From positions 1-64,000 of the forward strand of contig NZ_JSEP01000006.1 of assembly GCF_001624695.1 (NCBI RefSeq): DNA of 64,000 nt, written 5' to 3'. This DNA comes from Labrenzia sp. OB1. GTDB lineage: Bacteria > Pseudomonadota > Alphaproteobacteria > Rhizobiales > Stappiaceae. Made by a program: the position numbers and the translations under genes. The notes below the pieces were generated by a model, which saw nothing but the letters and a program-made list of their open reading frames with translations, did no database searches and was not told the origin of the DNA. This document shows positions 37,418 through 46,667 of the stretch, piece after piece; within the stretch, counting starts at the first letter, position 1, and each line of letters starts with the position of its first letter.

Positions 37418-37440
37418 GCCGGCCTTTGACGTCCTCGTTG

Positions 37441-37469
37441 TCGGAAAGCGGTTAAACCCCGCTTTCCGA
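37441..37469. terminator. Perfect 11-bp stem-loop between convergent gabD and glpQ-type gene
   Basis: TCGGAAAGCGG (37441-37451) pairs fully with CCGCTTTCCGA (37459-37469) across a 7-base TTAAACC loop. There is no T-tract on either side, so it is a weak intrinsic terminator at best. It may block 3' decay or read-through between the two convergent genes. Confidence 0.5.
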
Positions 37470-37505
37470 GAAACGCGGGATATTGATCCAGACGGGTATC
37501 CGGTG

Positions 37506-38225
37506 TCAGACCGGGGTCATCAACTCCCGTTCCACGGACCGGAAGACATCGACGTGATCGATGTTCATCTGTTCGACACCGCAGCGCACCGCTTTTTCAA
37601 AGACGGCCCGGTCGTCGCCGGCATAAAACATCTGGGTAATGAGGCCGGCCTCTTTGGCTCTGGCCACCAGGTCCTCCTCCACATTGTCGTGGTGGAACTC
37701 GAGGATTTGCGCATCCTGGGCGACGGCACGGTCAACCGATCCGACATGCATGTAGAGGACCATGCGTTTCAGGTCGGGCACCTTGGCACGGGCCTCGGCG
37801 CGGATTGCCTGATCGAACGAGAATGTCCAGGCATCTTCGAGCATGCCCCGGACGGCGAGCATGTCCCGGATTTCGGCCGGATCGCCTTCCTTGATCTCGA
37901 CATAGGTCGCGATCCGTCCTTTGCAGGTATCCAGAAAGGCGTCCAGGCGCGGAACCCGCTCGCCGGCAAACTCGGGTCCGAACCAGCTTCCCGCATCCAG
38001 CGCATCGATGTCCGCCGAATTCATGTCGGCGATCCTTCCGGTTCCGCTGGTTGTTCTGTCCACTTCCGCATCGTGGAGCACGTAGAGAATGCCGTCCCTG
38101 GATGGACGCACGTCGAATTCAACCACGTCAGCCCCGATGTCTATCGCCTTCTCAAGAGAGGCAATGGTGTTCTCCGGAGCCATCAGGCTGGCACCCCGAT
38201 GACACACTATGACCGCTTGTTTCAC
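37506..38225 (-). CDS. Glycerophosphodiester phosphodiesterase
   Basis: 239 residues from a GTG at 38225 preceded by AGGAGA; the frame reaches 38312, but without a start supported by a ribosome site. Cleaves glycerophosphodiesters to glycerol-3-phosphate and an alcohol such as choline or ethanolamine. GDPD TIM barrel with HRGASLMAPENT (first catalytic His, Arg and metal Glu), EFDVRPSRDG and VLHDAEVDRTT (second catalytic His), then YVEIKEG. No signal peptide, so the cytosolic type. It could feed choline to the betaine genes, which is speculation. Confidence 0.87.
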   Translation of the reverse strand: MKQAVIVCHRGASLMAPENTIASLEKAIDIGADVVEFDVRPSRDGILYVLHDAEVDRTTSGTGRIADMNSADIDALDAGSWFGPEFAGERVPRLDAFLDTCKGRIATYVEIKEGDPAEIRDMLAVRGMLEDAWTFSFDQAIRAEARAKVPDLKRMVLYMHVGSVDRAVAQDAQILEFHHDNVEEDLVARAKEAGLITQMFYAGDDRAVFEKAVRCGVEQMNIDHVDVFRSVERELMTPV

Positions 38226-38661
38226 GTTTAATTCTCCTGTGTCCCCGGACCGGACGTCCGGAGCTTGCCACGGCTGCCGGCCAGCCCGTGAGGAAGGAAG
38301 TTGGCAGATCATGTGCCTGAATTTCTTGATGAATTGATGACACCGAAACTTTGCTCATGATTTCACTTACTTAATGCGCACCTCCTGACTATCGACTCAT
38401 GGTCATGAGGTGTGTTCCAACCAATCCACTACCCGGCAGGCGTTTGCCGAATCGGGATTCGTTCATTGATCCGAATAACATGACACCATCCAGGCCTTGA
38501 AATTTCTACCGATGACCTGACTTATTGGGCTTGGTCAGTCTTACTGCCATTGTTCAATCACAGCGAACAGTCAGTCAAATAGCACTCTGGCGAATTTTGC
38601 CTATCTAGACGGGACGGCGTTCGGGAGTGAACGCTCCAGACAACGCTATTGAGGTTCGATA
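38226..38661. other. Gene-free spacer upstream of the first yceI gene
   Basis: This 436-base spacer divides the phosphodiesterase from the YceI cluster. No credible frame was seen on either strand. Near its 3' end, GCGTTC (38617-38622) and GAACGC (38629-38634) form a small hairpin ~30 bases before the start of yceI, in the probable leader. GAGG at 38651-38654 is the ribosome site. Promoter elements are not clear to me. Confidence 0.4.
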
Positions 38662-39246
38662 ATGATCCGTTTTGCTGCTACTGCCCTTGCCCTGTCTCTT
38701 CTGGCCGGCACCGCCACCGCAGAGCCAGTCGCCTACGACTTCGACAAGTCGCACGCAAACCTTGCCATCTCCTACAACCATCTCGGCTATTCCACCACCG
38801 AAGGCCGTTTCGGCGACTGGGATGGCACTTTGCTGATCGACGAGGAAACGCCGTCCAACTCTTCAGTTGAGTTCACCATCGACGTCTCCAGCCTCGACAC
38901 GTTCTTTCCCGACCGCGACGCACATTTGCTCAGCGCCGATTTCTTCGATGCGGAGAAATATCCGCAGGCAACCTTCAAGAGCACCAAGGTCGAAAAAACC
39001 GGAGACAACCAGTTGGAAGTCACCGGCGACCTGACCATCAAGGACATCACCAAGCCGGCAACGCTGATCGTTGACGTCACCTCTTTCGGTGAGCACCCGA
39101 TGGCGAAAAAGGCTGCCGCCGGTTTCGCTGTCTCGACCGTTCTGAAGCGATCCGATTTCGGCATGGACATGTATGTGCCCTATGTCGGCGACGAAGTGAC
39201 CGTGACGTTCCATGCGGAATCACTCAAGAGTGACACAACCAACTGA
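38662..39246 (+). CDS. YceI-family periplasmic lipid-binding protein, copy 1
   Basis: 194 residues with a signal peptide (1-20, cut near TATA-EPVAY). Single YceI lipocalin-like beta-barrel: YDFDKSHANLAISYNHLGYS, FTIDVSSLDTFFPDRDAHL, FDAEKYPQATFKST and LTIKDITKPATLIVDV. Relatives bind polyisoprenoid chains such as ubiquinone in the periplasm. First of three genes YceI, cytochrome b561, YceI. An 11-bp stem-loop just after it suggests higher levels of this protein than of the cytochrome. Confidence 0.87.
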   Translation: MIRFAATALALSLLAGTATAEPVAYDFDKSHANLAISYNHLGYSTTEGRFGDWDGTLLIDEETPSNSSVEFTIDVSSLDTFFPDRDAHLLSADFFDAEKYPQATFKSTKVEKTGDNQLEVTGDLTIKDITKPATLIVDVTSFGEHPMAKKAAAGFAVSTVLKRSDFGMDMYVPYVGDEVTVTFHAESLKSDTTN

Positions 39247-39275
39247 TAGGCAGGCAATCGTCTGATCTGCTACAG

Positions 39276-39301
39276 GCAGGGACCGGCACTCCGGTCCCTG
39301 C
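39276..39301 (+). other. Perfect 11-bp intercistronic stem-loop
   Basis: GCAGGGACCGG (39276-39286) pairs with CCGGTCCCTGC (39291-39301) across a CACT loop. It lies between the first yceI and the cytochrome b561 gene and has no T-tract after it. A partial terminator or 3'-protective structure is likely, giving more yceI transcript. Confidence 0.6.
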
Positions 39302-39318
39302 ATTCCATGGAGCGTGTC

Positions 39319-39903
39319 ATGCTGCGCAATTCGAAATCGGGCTACGGATGGATCGCCATCGGTTTTCACTGGACGATGGCCCTGCTGATTATCGGCATGC
39401 TCGCGCTCGGACTGTACATGCGTCAGTTACCGCAGACCGAGCCGTTCACATTCCAGCTGTTTCAACTGCATAAGTCCATCGGCTTCGTTGTGCTGGCCCT
39501 TGCCGTGCTCCGTCTTTTCTGGCGGCTGGTCAATCCTTCACCGCGGCTGCCCGACGGCATGCCCCCTCTTGAAAAGATCGCGGCGCATCTCGGTCATGCA
39601 GGGCTTTATGCGCTTATATTCGCCATTCCCGTGACCGGCTGGTTCATGGTTTCTGCATCCCCATGGGGCATTCCGACCATCCTGTTCAACGTTCTGCCCG
39701 TCCCGCATCTGCACGTACCGGCATCCCTGGGCAGCCAGGAACAGGCCGAGAGCTTTTTCAAGCTGCTGCATGAGTACGGTGCCTACCTGCTGATCGCGCT
39801 GATCACGGTGCATGTCGCCGCGGCTCTCAAGCATCATTTCATATCCCGGGACGACACACTGACCCGGATGATTTCCTCCGCGCCCGCCAAAACCGATAGT
39901 TGA
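39319..39903 (+). CDS. Cytochrome b561, four-helix di-heme membrane protein
   Basis: 194 residues from the ATG at 39319, which has GGAG 6-7 bases before it; an ATG at 39307 overlaps that site. Four transmembrane helices carry the histidine heme ligands: His in IGFHWTMALL (helix 1), LHKSIGF (helix 2), LGHAGLYAL (helix 3) and VHVAAALKHH (helix 4). Family members move electrons from ubiquinol to a periplasmic acceptor; in E. coli, CybB is a superoxide:ubiquinone oxidoreductase. Lying between two YceI proteins suggests a quinone-linked redox unit. Confidence 0.88.
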   Translation: MLRNSKSGYGWIAIGFHWTMALLIIGMLALGLYMRQLPQTEPFTFQLFQLHKSIGFVVLALAVLRLFWRLVNPSPRLPDGMPPLEKIAAHLGHAGLYALIFAIPVTGWFMVSASPWGIPTILFNVLPVPHLHVPASLGSQEQAESFFKLLHEYGAYLLIALITVHVAAALKHHFISRDDTLTRMISSAPAKTDS

Positions 39904-39927
39904 TTTCCAGCTTTAGGAAAATCTTGC

Positions 39928-40485
39928 ATGTCACTGAGAAAAAACGCTTACACTCTTTCGATCATCGCCGCTTCGGCATTTTCGACCCCCGCCCTGTCGG
40001 AAACATGGAACGTGGATCCGGAGAGAAGCAGGCTCGGCTTTGAGGTCAAGCAAGGCACAGATACCCTGAAGGGCTTTTTCGCCACCTGGGAAGCCGACAT
40101 CGAGTTCGATCCGGACGCGCCGGAGCAGGCCAGGATCTCCGCCGAGATCAAACCGATGAGCGCCTCCACCGGCAACCCGCAGTTTGACGGCACCTTGCCG
40201 GGCAAGGAATGGTTCGACATCAACGACTTTCCGACCGCTGAATTCACGTCGCAAAATGTCAGCCATCTCGAAGGCAACAGCTATCGCGCCGACGGCCTGC
40301 TGACAATCAAGGGGGCCGCACAGCCGGTGGACCTGGAATTCACCCTGGATATCAACGGCGACACGGCCATCGCAAAAGGGACCGCGACCGTCAACCGCCT
40401 CGACTACAAGCTTGGAGCCGGTGTCGGCACAGACGCGGTCGGCGATATCGTCACGGTGACACTCGATCTCACCGCAGTCCGGTAA
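39928..40485 (+). CDS. YceI-family periplasmic lipid-binding protein, copy 2
   Basis: 185 residues; AGGAAA before the ATG and a signal peptide cut near ALS-ETWNV. Same fold as copy 1 but diverged: WNVDPERSRLGFEVKQG, KPMSASTGNPQFDGTLP, WFDINDFPTAEFTSQ and LTIKGAAQPVDLEF. Starts 24 bases after cytochrome b561 and ends the operon at a strong terminator. The two copies differ in the loops around the barrel mouth, so they may bind different lipids. Confidence 0.87.
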   Translation: MSLRKNAYTLSIIAASAFSTPALSETWNVDPERSRLGFEVKQGTDTLKGFFATWEADIEFDPDAPEQARISAEIKPMSASTGNPQFDGTLPGKEWFDINDFPTAEFTSQNVSHLEGNSYRADGLLTIKGAAQPVDLEFTLDINGDTAIAKGTATVNRLDYKLGAGVGTDAVGDIVTVTLDLTAVR

Positions 40486-40557
40486 GACCGGCCATCCAGA
40501 CCAGGCCCACGAAGCGCCTCTCCTGCGGGAGCAGGCAGGATAATCCGACGAACTGAG

Positions 40558-40590
40558 AAGGCCCTGGCACTTGGCGTGCAGGGCCTTTTT
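40558..40590 (+). terminator. Rho-independent terminator after the yceI cluster
   Basis: AAGGCCCT(G)GCAC (40558-40570) pairs with GTGCAGGGCCTT (40576-40587), with one bulged G and a 5-base loop, followed by a run of T. Typical intrinsic terminator ending the YceI-b561-YceI unit. Confidence 0.85.
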
Positions 40591-40673
40591 GCCGTATGAG
40601 AACGGCACACTATGTTCCAGCGCCTCCGGCTGCCCCAGCGGACCGGAAACAGCCAGATCAGGAAAACCGTCCG

Positions 40674-42311
40674 ATGAACGCTCCTATCACGCCTCCCGCC
40701 TATCATCACAGCTCGCTTTTCCCGCAGGGCGAGGATAAGACGCCCTACCGGAAACTGACCTCGAATTTCGTCAGGACAGCGGAATTCAACGGCGAAGAGG
40801 TTCTGATGGTGGAGCCCGAAGGCCTGCGCCTGCTGGCGGAGGAAGCCTTCAAGGACATCAACCACTACCTGCGGCCGGGCCACCTGGAACAGCTGCGGAA
40901 AATCCTCGATGATCCGGAAGCAACGGAGAACGACAAGTTCGTCGCCTTCGACCTGCTGAAGAACGCCAATATCGCATCACATGGCGTTCTGCCGATGTGC
41001 CAGGACACCGGCACCGCCATCATCATGGGCAAGAAGGGGCGCCGGGTCTGGACCGACGGTACGGACGAAGCCGCGCTCGGCGAAGGCTCCAGAGACGCCT
41101 ATTTCAAGAAAAACCTGCGCTATTCCCAGCTCGCGCCGATTTCCATGTTCGAGGAAAAGAACACCAGCAGCAACATGCCCGCGCAGATAGAGCTCTATGC
41201 GGACGGCGATGACGCCTACAAGTTCCTGTTCATGGCGAAAGGCGGCGGCTCCGCCAACAAGACCTTCCTGTTCCAGGGCACACCGTCGCTGCTCACCCAT
41301 GACCGTATGATCGAGTTCCTAAAAGAGAAGATCCTGACGCTCGGCACAGCCGCCTGCCCGCCCTATCACCTGGCGATCGTCATCGGCGGAACGTCCGCTG
41401 AGATGAACCTCAAGACGGCCAAGCTTGCATCGGCGCGGTATCTGGACGCTCTGCCCGAGCAGGGGTCCGAACTCGGCCATGCCTTCCGTGACCATGAAAT
41501 GGAAGAAGAGATCCTCAAGCTCACACAGGCTACGGGCGTCGGCGCGCAGTTCGGCGGCAAATATTTCTGTCACGACGTGCGTGTGATCCGTCTGCCGCGC
41601 CACGGCGCTTCGCTGCCGATCGGACTGGCGGTCTCCTGCTCGGCGGACCGCCAGGCTGTCGGCAAGATCACACGGGACGGAATTTATCTCGAGCAGCTTG
41701 AGATGCATCCGGAAAAATATCTCCCGGAGGTCACCGACGATCACCTGTCGGACAACGTGGTCAAGATCGATCTCACCAGGCCCATGTCGGAAATCCTCGG
41801 TGAGCTGTCCAGACATCCCATAAAGACCCGACTGTCGCTGAGCGGACCTCTGATCGTGGCCCGCGATCTGGCGCATTCCAAACTGCGCGATCGTCTGGAA
41901 GCGGGCGAACCGCTGCCCGACTATTTCAAGAACCACCCGATCTACTATGCCGGTCCCGCCAAGACCCCGGAAGGTATGCCCTCAGGCTCCTTCGGGCCGA
42001 CCACCGCCGGGCGGATGGACGCCTACGTCGACCAGTTCCAGGCTGCCGGGGGCTCCATGGTGATGCTGGCCAAGGGCAATCGCTCCGCCCAGGTCCGCCG
42101 CGCCTGCCAGGCTCATGGCGGTTTTTATCTCGGCTCCATCGGCGGGCCCGCGGCACGCCTTGCCCAGGACTGCATCAAGAAGGTGGAAGTGGTCGAGTTC
42201 GAGGAACTCGGCATGGAAGCCATCTGGAAGATTGAGGTCGAGGATTTTCCCGCCTTCATCGTGATCGACGACAAGGGCAACGACTTCTTCAAGGAACTGA
42301 ACCTGGGGTGA
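40674..42311 (+). CDS. fumA: Class I fumarate hydratase, [4Fe-4S]
   Basis: 545 residues from the ATG at 40674 (AGGA before it); codons back to 40596 lie in the terminator trailer. Interconverts fumarate and malate in the citric acid cycle. The three cluster cysteines sit at the class I positions: Cys109 (PMCQDTG), Cys228 (TAACPPYH) and Cys322 (VSCSADRQ), matching the E. coli 105/224/318 spacing with a 4-residue shift. The N- and C-terminal domains are both complete. The iron-sulfur class is oxygen-sensitive; no class II fumC is present in the window. Confidence 0.92.
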   Translation: MNAPITPPAYHHSSLFPQGEDKTPYRKLTSNFVRTAEFNGEEVLMVEPEGLRLLAEEAFKDINHYLRPGHLEQLRKILDDPEATENDKFVAFDLLKNANIASHGVLPMCQDTGTAIIMGKKGRRVWTDGTDEAALGEGSRDAYFKKNLRYSQLAPISMFEEKNTSSNMPAQIELYADGDDAYKFLFMAKGGGSANKTFLFQGTPSLLTHDRMIEFLKEKILTLGTAACPPYHLAIVIGGTSAEMNLKTAKLASARYLDALPEQGSELGHAFRDHEMEEEILKLTQATGVGAQFGGKYFCHDVRVIRLPRHGASLPIGLAVSCSADRQAVGKITRDGIYLEQLEMHPEKYLPEVTDDHLSDNVVKIDLTRPMSEILGELSRHPIKTRLSLSGPLIVARDLAHSKLRDRLEAGEPLPDYFKNHPIYYAGPAKTPEGMPSGSFGPTTAGRMDAYVDQFQAAGGSMVMLAKGNRSAQVRRACQAHGGFYLGSIGGPAARLAQDCIKKVEVVEFEELGMEAIWKIEVEDFPAFIVIDDKGNDFFKELNLG

Positions 42312-42683
42312 CAAAAGGGAATGCACCCGGTGCAGGACGTTGCGCGGACCTATCTGCAACACCTGTCCGGGTCAGGCCTGTCGAAAGAGTATCTGTATTT
42401 GGTTTCCCCTACGGATGATTCTCAAACGCCACCCCTGCAGACAATGAAATTGCAAAACACGACAACTGTAACGGGATCCACCGCTCCAAACGCGCCCCCA
42501 ACGCGAAAATCGTTGCAATTACGGCACATTCGCGCCTGCTTTCCGGCGCTCACATCAACGTGAGATGTCTTTTTGGACCTTTTTGGGCCATGATTATTAA
42601 CCGAGCGGCAAGGTAAATTTTTTAATGTCACTTTCTGTAGACAGCATCATTCAGGCGTGGGCCGGTGCTCATGGGGGATTAAT
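42312..42683. other. Gene-free spacer between fumarase and L,D-transpeptidase
   Basis: 372 bases with no credible frame. The last ~100 bases are AT-rich (runs of T at 42567-42589 and 42617-42624) and probably hold the transpeptidase promoter. A GGGGGA ribosome site lies at 42674-42679. Nothing else was recognised. Confidence 0.4.
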
Positions 42684-43277
42684 ATGAATAGACTTTTATT
42701 TGTAATGGTCGCGGTGATTGCGGGCGCATTTGCGCTGACCGCACATGCAGCACCGCGTTACGGCTTTTTCGATCACAGCACGAACACCTGGGTTACCCCG
42801 AAATACCATCCGGGCGGCCCTTCTCCGGTCAAGCGCAAGCGTGTCAAGTATGACGGCCCCTACAAGCCGGGCACCATCGTTATCGACACGTCCGAGCGGC
42901 GGCTCTATCACGTGCTGCCGGGCGGCAAGGCGATGAAATACGGCGTCGGAGTCGGCAAGGAAGGTTTCCAGTGGGCCGGTACGCACAACATTACCCGCAA
43001 GGCGGAATGGCCGGGCTGGACACCGCCGCCGCAGATGCGTGTGCGTGAACGCCGCAAGGGCCGCATCCTGCCGGCACATATGCCGGGCGGTCCGAACAAC
43101 CCGATGGGTGCCCGTGCGCTCTATATCGGTTCGACCCTCTACCGCATTCATGGAACGACAGAGCCCTGGACGATCGGCTCGGCTGTATCTTCCGGCTGCA
43201 TCCGTCTTGCCAACGAAGACGTGATCCACCTTTACAACAACGTCAAGGTCGGTTCGCGGGTCATCGTCAAGCGCTGA
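42684..43277 (+). CDS. L,D-transpeptidase (YkuD/ErfK type)
   Basis: 197 residues from the ATG at 42684 with GGGGGA before it; signal peptide 1-~22 (cut after AHA). The YkuD domain (~65-197) starts IVIDTSERRLYHVL and ends with the catalytic motif: IHGTTEPW then SSGCIRLAN, giving the catalytic His, Ser-Gly and nucleophilic Cys. Such enzymes make 3-3 peptidoglycan cross-links or attach outer-membrane proteins to peptidoglycan in the periplasm. Single-gene unit with its own strong terminator. Confidence 0.9.
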   Translation: MNRLLFVMVAVIAGAFALTAHAAPRYGFFDHSTNTWVTPKYHPGGPSPVKRKRVKYDGPYKPGTIVIDTSERRLYHVLPGGKAMKYGVGVGKEGFQWAGTHNITRKAEWPGWTPPPQMRVRERRKGRILPAHMPGGPNNPMGARALYIGSTLYRIHGTTEPWTIGSAVSSGCIRLANEDVIHLYNNVKVGSRVIVKR

Positions 43278-43301
43278 GCAGCTTTCAAACCGACGTATCA
43301 G

Positions 43302-43331
43302 AAAAGCCGGGCTGCGAAGCCCGGCTTTTTT
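43302..43331 (+). terminator. Rho-independent terminator after the L,D-transpeptidase gene
   Basis: AAAAGCCGGGCT (43302-43313) pairs with AGCCCGGCTTTT (43318-43329) across a GCGA tetraloop, followed by more T. Perfect 12-bp stem; it may also serve the convergent DUF971 gene on the minus strand because of the A-run on the left. Confidence 0.9.
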
Positions 43332-43357
43332 ATTGCAGAAACCATCCTGTCGGGAAT

Positions 43358-43726
43358 TCAGTCTCCCCGGCTCAGGCCTTTTTCCTCAAGTTCCTGCAGG
43401 TAGCCACCCCAGTGTTTCTCGCGCTCCTGCCCCAGTTCGAGCAGATAGGTCCAGGTGAATATTCCGGAGTGGTGCATGTCATCGAAATGGATCCGGACGG
43501 CGTAGTTTCCCACCGGCTCGATCTTCATGATACCGACCTGACGCTTGCCCGGAACCGTCCGCTTCTGCGAAGGACCGTGCCCCTGGACTTCCGCCGATGG
43601 TGAACAGACACGCAGATATTCCGCCGCCAGTTCATGCCGCTCACCTGTGTCGAACGCCACAGCGAGCGTCTTTCTGTCGGCCGAAACACGCAGTTCCGTC
43701 GGCCAGGGGGCGGTTTTGTCGGTCAT
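43358..43726 (-). CDS. DUF971 (gamma-butyrobetaine hydroxylase-like N-terminal domain) protein
   Basis: 122 residues. Single DUF971/GBBH-like N-terminal domain: ELRVSADRKTLAVAFDTGERHELAAEYLRV and then GNYAVRIHFDDMHHSGIFTWTYLLELG, including the conserved HxSGIFTW zinc-region pattern. Stand-alone versions are widespread in proteobacteria and often lie near iron-sulfur and molybdopterin genes. Their role is not settled. Here moaA is two genes away on the other strand. Confidence 0.85.
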   Translation of the reverse strand: MTDKTAPWPTELRVSADRKTLAVAFDTGERHELAAEYLRVCSPSAEVQGHGPSQKRTVPGKRQVGIMKIEPVGNYAVRIHFDDMHHSGIFTWTYLLELGQEREKHWGGYLQELEEKGLSRGD

Positions 43727-43900
43727 GATCGGGTCCTTGTGATCTCGCGGAGCGCCTTAAAGCGTGGCGCGTTAAATTGAATCCAGAGAACCGCCCGAAC
43801 GCATTTGCGATGCAAACGCTGCCTCGCGCGTCTTCCTAAATCCATGGAACCGCTAAACGCATCACGCTACAGACTGCCTCACCATGCTCTGCCTCTTCCG

Positions 43901-45337
43901 TCAAGACGCGATTTGTCCCGCCTGCTTCACGGCCTCATAGCCTTTGAGCGCCGCCTGACGAGCGCTCGCATGATCGACAAGCGGATGCGGATAGGTTTCA
44001 CCTAGCGTCACCCCTGCCCGCTCAAGAGCTTCCGGTGGAGCATCAAACGGCGCGAAGAGGTGAGCGTTGCCAAGCTTTTCAAGCTCGGGAACCCAGCGGC
44101 GTATATAGACCCCGTCCGGATCGAATTTCTGCCCCTGCGTGATCGGGTTGAAGATCCGGAAATAAGGCGCGGCGTCCGCTCCTGAACCGGCCACCCACTG
44201 CCAGCTTGCGGAATTGTTGGCAAGGTCGGCATCCACCAGCGTATCACGGAACCAGGTCTCACCATGGCGCCAGTCAAGGCGCAGATGCTTGATGAGAAAG
44301 CTCGCGGCGACCATGCGAACCCTGTTGTGCATGTAGCCGGTCTGCCAAAGTTCGCGCATGCCTGCGTCAACGATGGGGTAACCGGTCCGCCCCTCTTGCC
44401 AGCGCGCCAGTTCGTCTCCTGCCTCGCGCCAGGGGTAGGCGTCGAAGACAGGCCGCCAGTTTTCGCTCGGCAGATGCGGGAAATGATAAAGCAGATGATA
44501 GGAAAATTCGCGCCAGGCAAGTTCGGAGAGAAACTTCATCCCGTCTCCCGCCGGCGCGCCCTCTTCGTTCATGCGCCGCCGGGTTTCGAACCAGACGGTG
44601 CGCGGAGATATGTCTCCGAAATGCAGATGAGGGGAAAGCCGCGATGTATTCGGCCTGTCGGGGCGGTTGCGCAGCTCGCCATATCCGTCGAGACCGTCAT
44701 TCAGGAAGGATTTCAGCCGCTCTTCAGCACCTTTCTCCCCCGGTTGCCACAAGTCGTCCCAACCGGCTGCCCAGTTCGGCGTCTGTGGCAGGAGCTTGAG
44801 GCTTTCAAGCGCCTCGCCTTCATCCAACGCAAGGAATTCAACCTTCTCGGGAGCCGGCAGAGGCGGATCTATCTCGTGTTGCCGCGCCGTCTTCCAGAAT
44901 GGGGAGTACACCTTGAAAGGCCCGCCCGCTTTGGTTTCAAGCTCCCAGGGTTCATAGAGCAGTGCCGCCTTGAAGCTTTTCACATCATAGCCGTCGTCTT
45001 TCAGGGCGCTCTTGATATCCCGGTCGCGGCCAATCGCGTGCGGTTCGTAGCAGCGGTTCCAGTGAACCGCGCCGACACCGGCCTGTCCGGCGAGTTGCGG
45101 AATGAGGTGTCGGGCATCGCCGCGCAGAAATACCAGCCCGGGCAATTTTCGCTTCAGCGCGGCGAGACTGTGATGCAGCCACCAGCGGCTTGCGCCGCCG
45201 AGAGGGTGATCCTCTCCGGTCTGATCCGGATCTTCAAGTATGAAAACGGGAAGAACCAGCCCCTTTTTCGCCGCTTCGTAAAGCGCCGGGTTATCTATGG
45301 TGCGCAGGTCCTGCCGGAACCAGACAAGTGTGGTCAT
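43901..45337 (-). CDS. phrB: Deoxyribodipyrimidine photolyase
   Basis: 478 residues from the ATG at 45337 (GAGGTAGC before it); an upstream in-frame ATG at 45367 has no ribosome site. Light-driven repair of cyclobutane pyrimidine dimers. N-terminal antenna domain (TLVWFRQDLRTIDNPALYEA) and C-terminal FAD domain (RPNTSRLSPHLHFGDISPRTVW; WREFSYHLL; MHNRVRMVAASFL; DADLANNSASWQWVAGSGADAAPY). The NNSASWQW block is the CPD photolyase FAD-binding hallmark. Length normal. No operon partner. Confidence 0.93.
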   Translation of the reverse strand: MTTLVWFRQDLRTIDNPALYEAAKKGLVLPVFILEDPDQTGEDHPLGGASRWWLHHSLAALKRKLPGLVFLRGDARHLIPQLAGQAGVGAVHWNRCYEPHAIGRDRDIKSALKDDGYDVKSFKAALLYEPWELETKAGGPFKVYSPFWKTARQHEIDPPLPAPEKVEFLALDEGEALESLKLLPQTPNWAAGWDDLWQPGEKGAEERLKSFLNDGLDGYGELRNRPDRPNTSRLSPHLHFGDISPRTVWFETRRRMNEEGAPAGDGMKFLSELAWREFSYHLLYHFPHLPSENWRPVFDAYPWREAGDELARWQEGRTGYPIVDAGMRELWQTGYMHNRVRMVAASFLIKHLRLDWRHGETWFRDTLVDADLANNSASWQWVAGSGADAAPYFRIFNPITQGQKFDPDGVYIRRWVPELEKLGNAHLFAPFDAPPEALERAGVTLGETYPHPLVDHASARQAALKGYEAVKQAGQIAS

Positions 45338-45569
45338 GCTACCTCTTTTTTGTTCTGTGAAAGGCATACGCCGCAGGCAGCGCGCGGATCAATTCGAGTT
45401 GACAAACATCCTTTGAAGCACGCGCTTTCCACGCACACGGAACTGACAGCAGTAACCCCACAGGTTCATATGCGACATAAACTGGAGAGCCTTGGTCCGG
45501 ATTAATTTGATATTTCCGGCCGCGCCATCATATGATCGATGAAACGGAGCGTTTGAGGGAGAGTAAAAC

Positions 45570-46619
45570 GTGAAGGACGGAGAAATTGCGAGGCCGGTGG
45601 AAACCAGTGGACACGGCGCCTTCCGCCCGATGATCGATCCGTTCGGACGGGCTGTAACCTATTTGCGCGTCTCCGTGACCGATCGCTGCGATTTCCGTTG
45701 CGTCTACTGCATGGCGGAAGACATGACGTTTCTGCCCAAGCGCGAGGTCCTGAGCCTTGAAGAGCTGGACCGGCTGTGCACCGCCTTCATTGAAAAAGGC
45801 GTGCGCAAACTTCGCCTCACCGGCGGAGAGCCGCTGGTGCGAAAAGGCATCATGAACCTGATCCGCGGGCTCGGACGCCATCTGGACAGCGGCGCTCTCG
45901 AAGAATTGACCCTCACCACCAACGGCTCGCAGCTTTCCCGCTTTGCCGGTGAGCTTTATAACTGCGGCGTTCGCAGGATCAACGTTTCCGTCGATACGCT
46001 CGATCCGCAGAAGTTCAAGGCCGTCACCCGCTGGGGTGACCTCGGCAAGGTCATGGACGGTATCCGGGCGGCGACAGAGGCCGGACTGAAGATCAAGATC
46101 AACATGGTCGCGCTCAAGGATGTGAACGAGCATGAAATTGTAGCGATGCTGAAGTGGTGCCACGATCATGGCCACGATCTCACCCTTATCGAGACAATGC
46201 CGCTGGGCGAAATCGACGGCGACCGGACCGATCAGTATCTACCGCTGTCAACCGTCCGCGAGCGGCTGGCAGAAATGTTCACACTGACGGACATTCCCTA
46301 CAAGACCGGCGGCCCCGCCCGGTATGTCACGGTCGAGGAGACCGGTGGACGGCTCGGGTTCATCACGCCGATGACCCATAATTTCTGCGAAAGCTGCAAT
46401 CGGGTGCGCGTCACCTGCACGGGCCAGCTCTATATGTGCCTCGGACAGGACGATATGGCCGATCTACGCGACCCGCTTCGGGCGTCGGAAGGAAACGATC
46501 TGCTGAACGCGGCGATTGACGAAGCCATCGGGCGCAAACCCAAGGGTCATGATTTCATTATCGACCGCACCGGTCGGCAACCCGCGGTATCACGCCACAT
46601 GAGCGTTACCGGAGGCTGA
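45570..46619 (+). CDS. moaA: GTP 3',8-cyclase, molybdenum cofactor biosynthesis
   Basis: 349 residues; GTG start with GAGGGAGAG ~7 bases upstream. Radical SAM enzyme that turns GTP into 3',8-cyclo-GTP, the first step to molybdopterin. N-terminal cluster Cys40-x3-Cys44-x2-Cys47 (CDFRCVYC); C-terminal cluster CESC-x13-C (NFCESCNRV ... MC). It ends in the essential Gly-Gly (VTGG). Separate from mobA-mobB-moeA 6.6 kb downstream. No moaC/moaD/moaE in the window. Confidence 0.95.
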   Translation: MKDGEIARPVETSGHGAFRPMIDPFGRAVTYLRVSVTDRCDFRCVYCMAEDMTFLPKREVLSLEELDRLCTAFIEKGVRKLRLTGGEPLVRKGIMNLIRGLGRHLDSGALEELTLTTNGSQLSRFAGELYNCGVRRINVSVDTLDPQKFKAVTRWGDLGKVMDGIRAATEAGLKIKINMVALKDVNEHEIVAMLKWCHDHGHDLTLIETMPLGEIDGDRTDQYLPLSTVRERLAEMFTLTDIPYKTGGPARYVTVEETGGRLGFITPMTHNFCESCNRVRVTCTGQLYMCLGQDDMADLRDPLRASEGNDLLNAAIDEAIGRKPKGHDFIIDRTGRQPAVSRHMSVTGG

Positions 46620-46667
46620 AAAACCGAATGGCCTGCGCGCTGATAATCCCTTAAATCTCGGTAGCTG

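Noticed and set aside
42322..42334. TGCACC-C-GGTGCA palindrome after fumarase
   Set aside because: Loop of one base cannot form a hairpin, no T-tract, and such short dyads are expected by chance at this GC.
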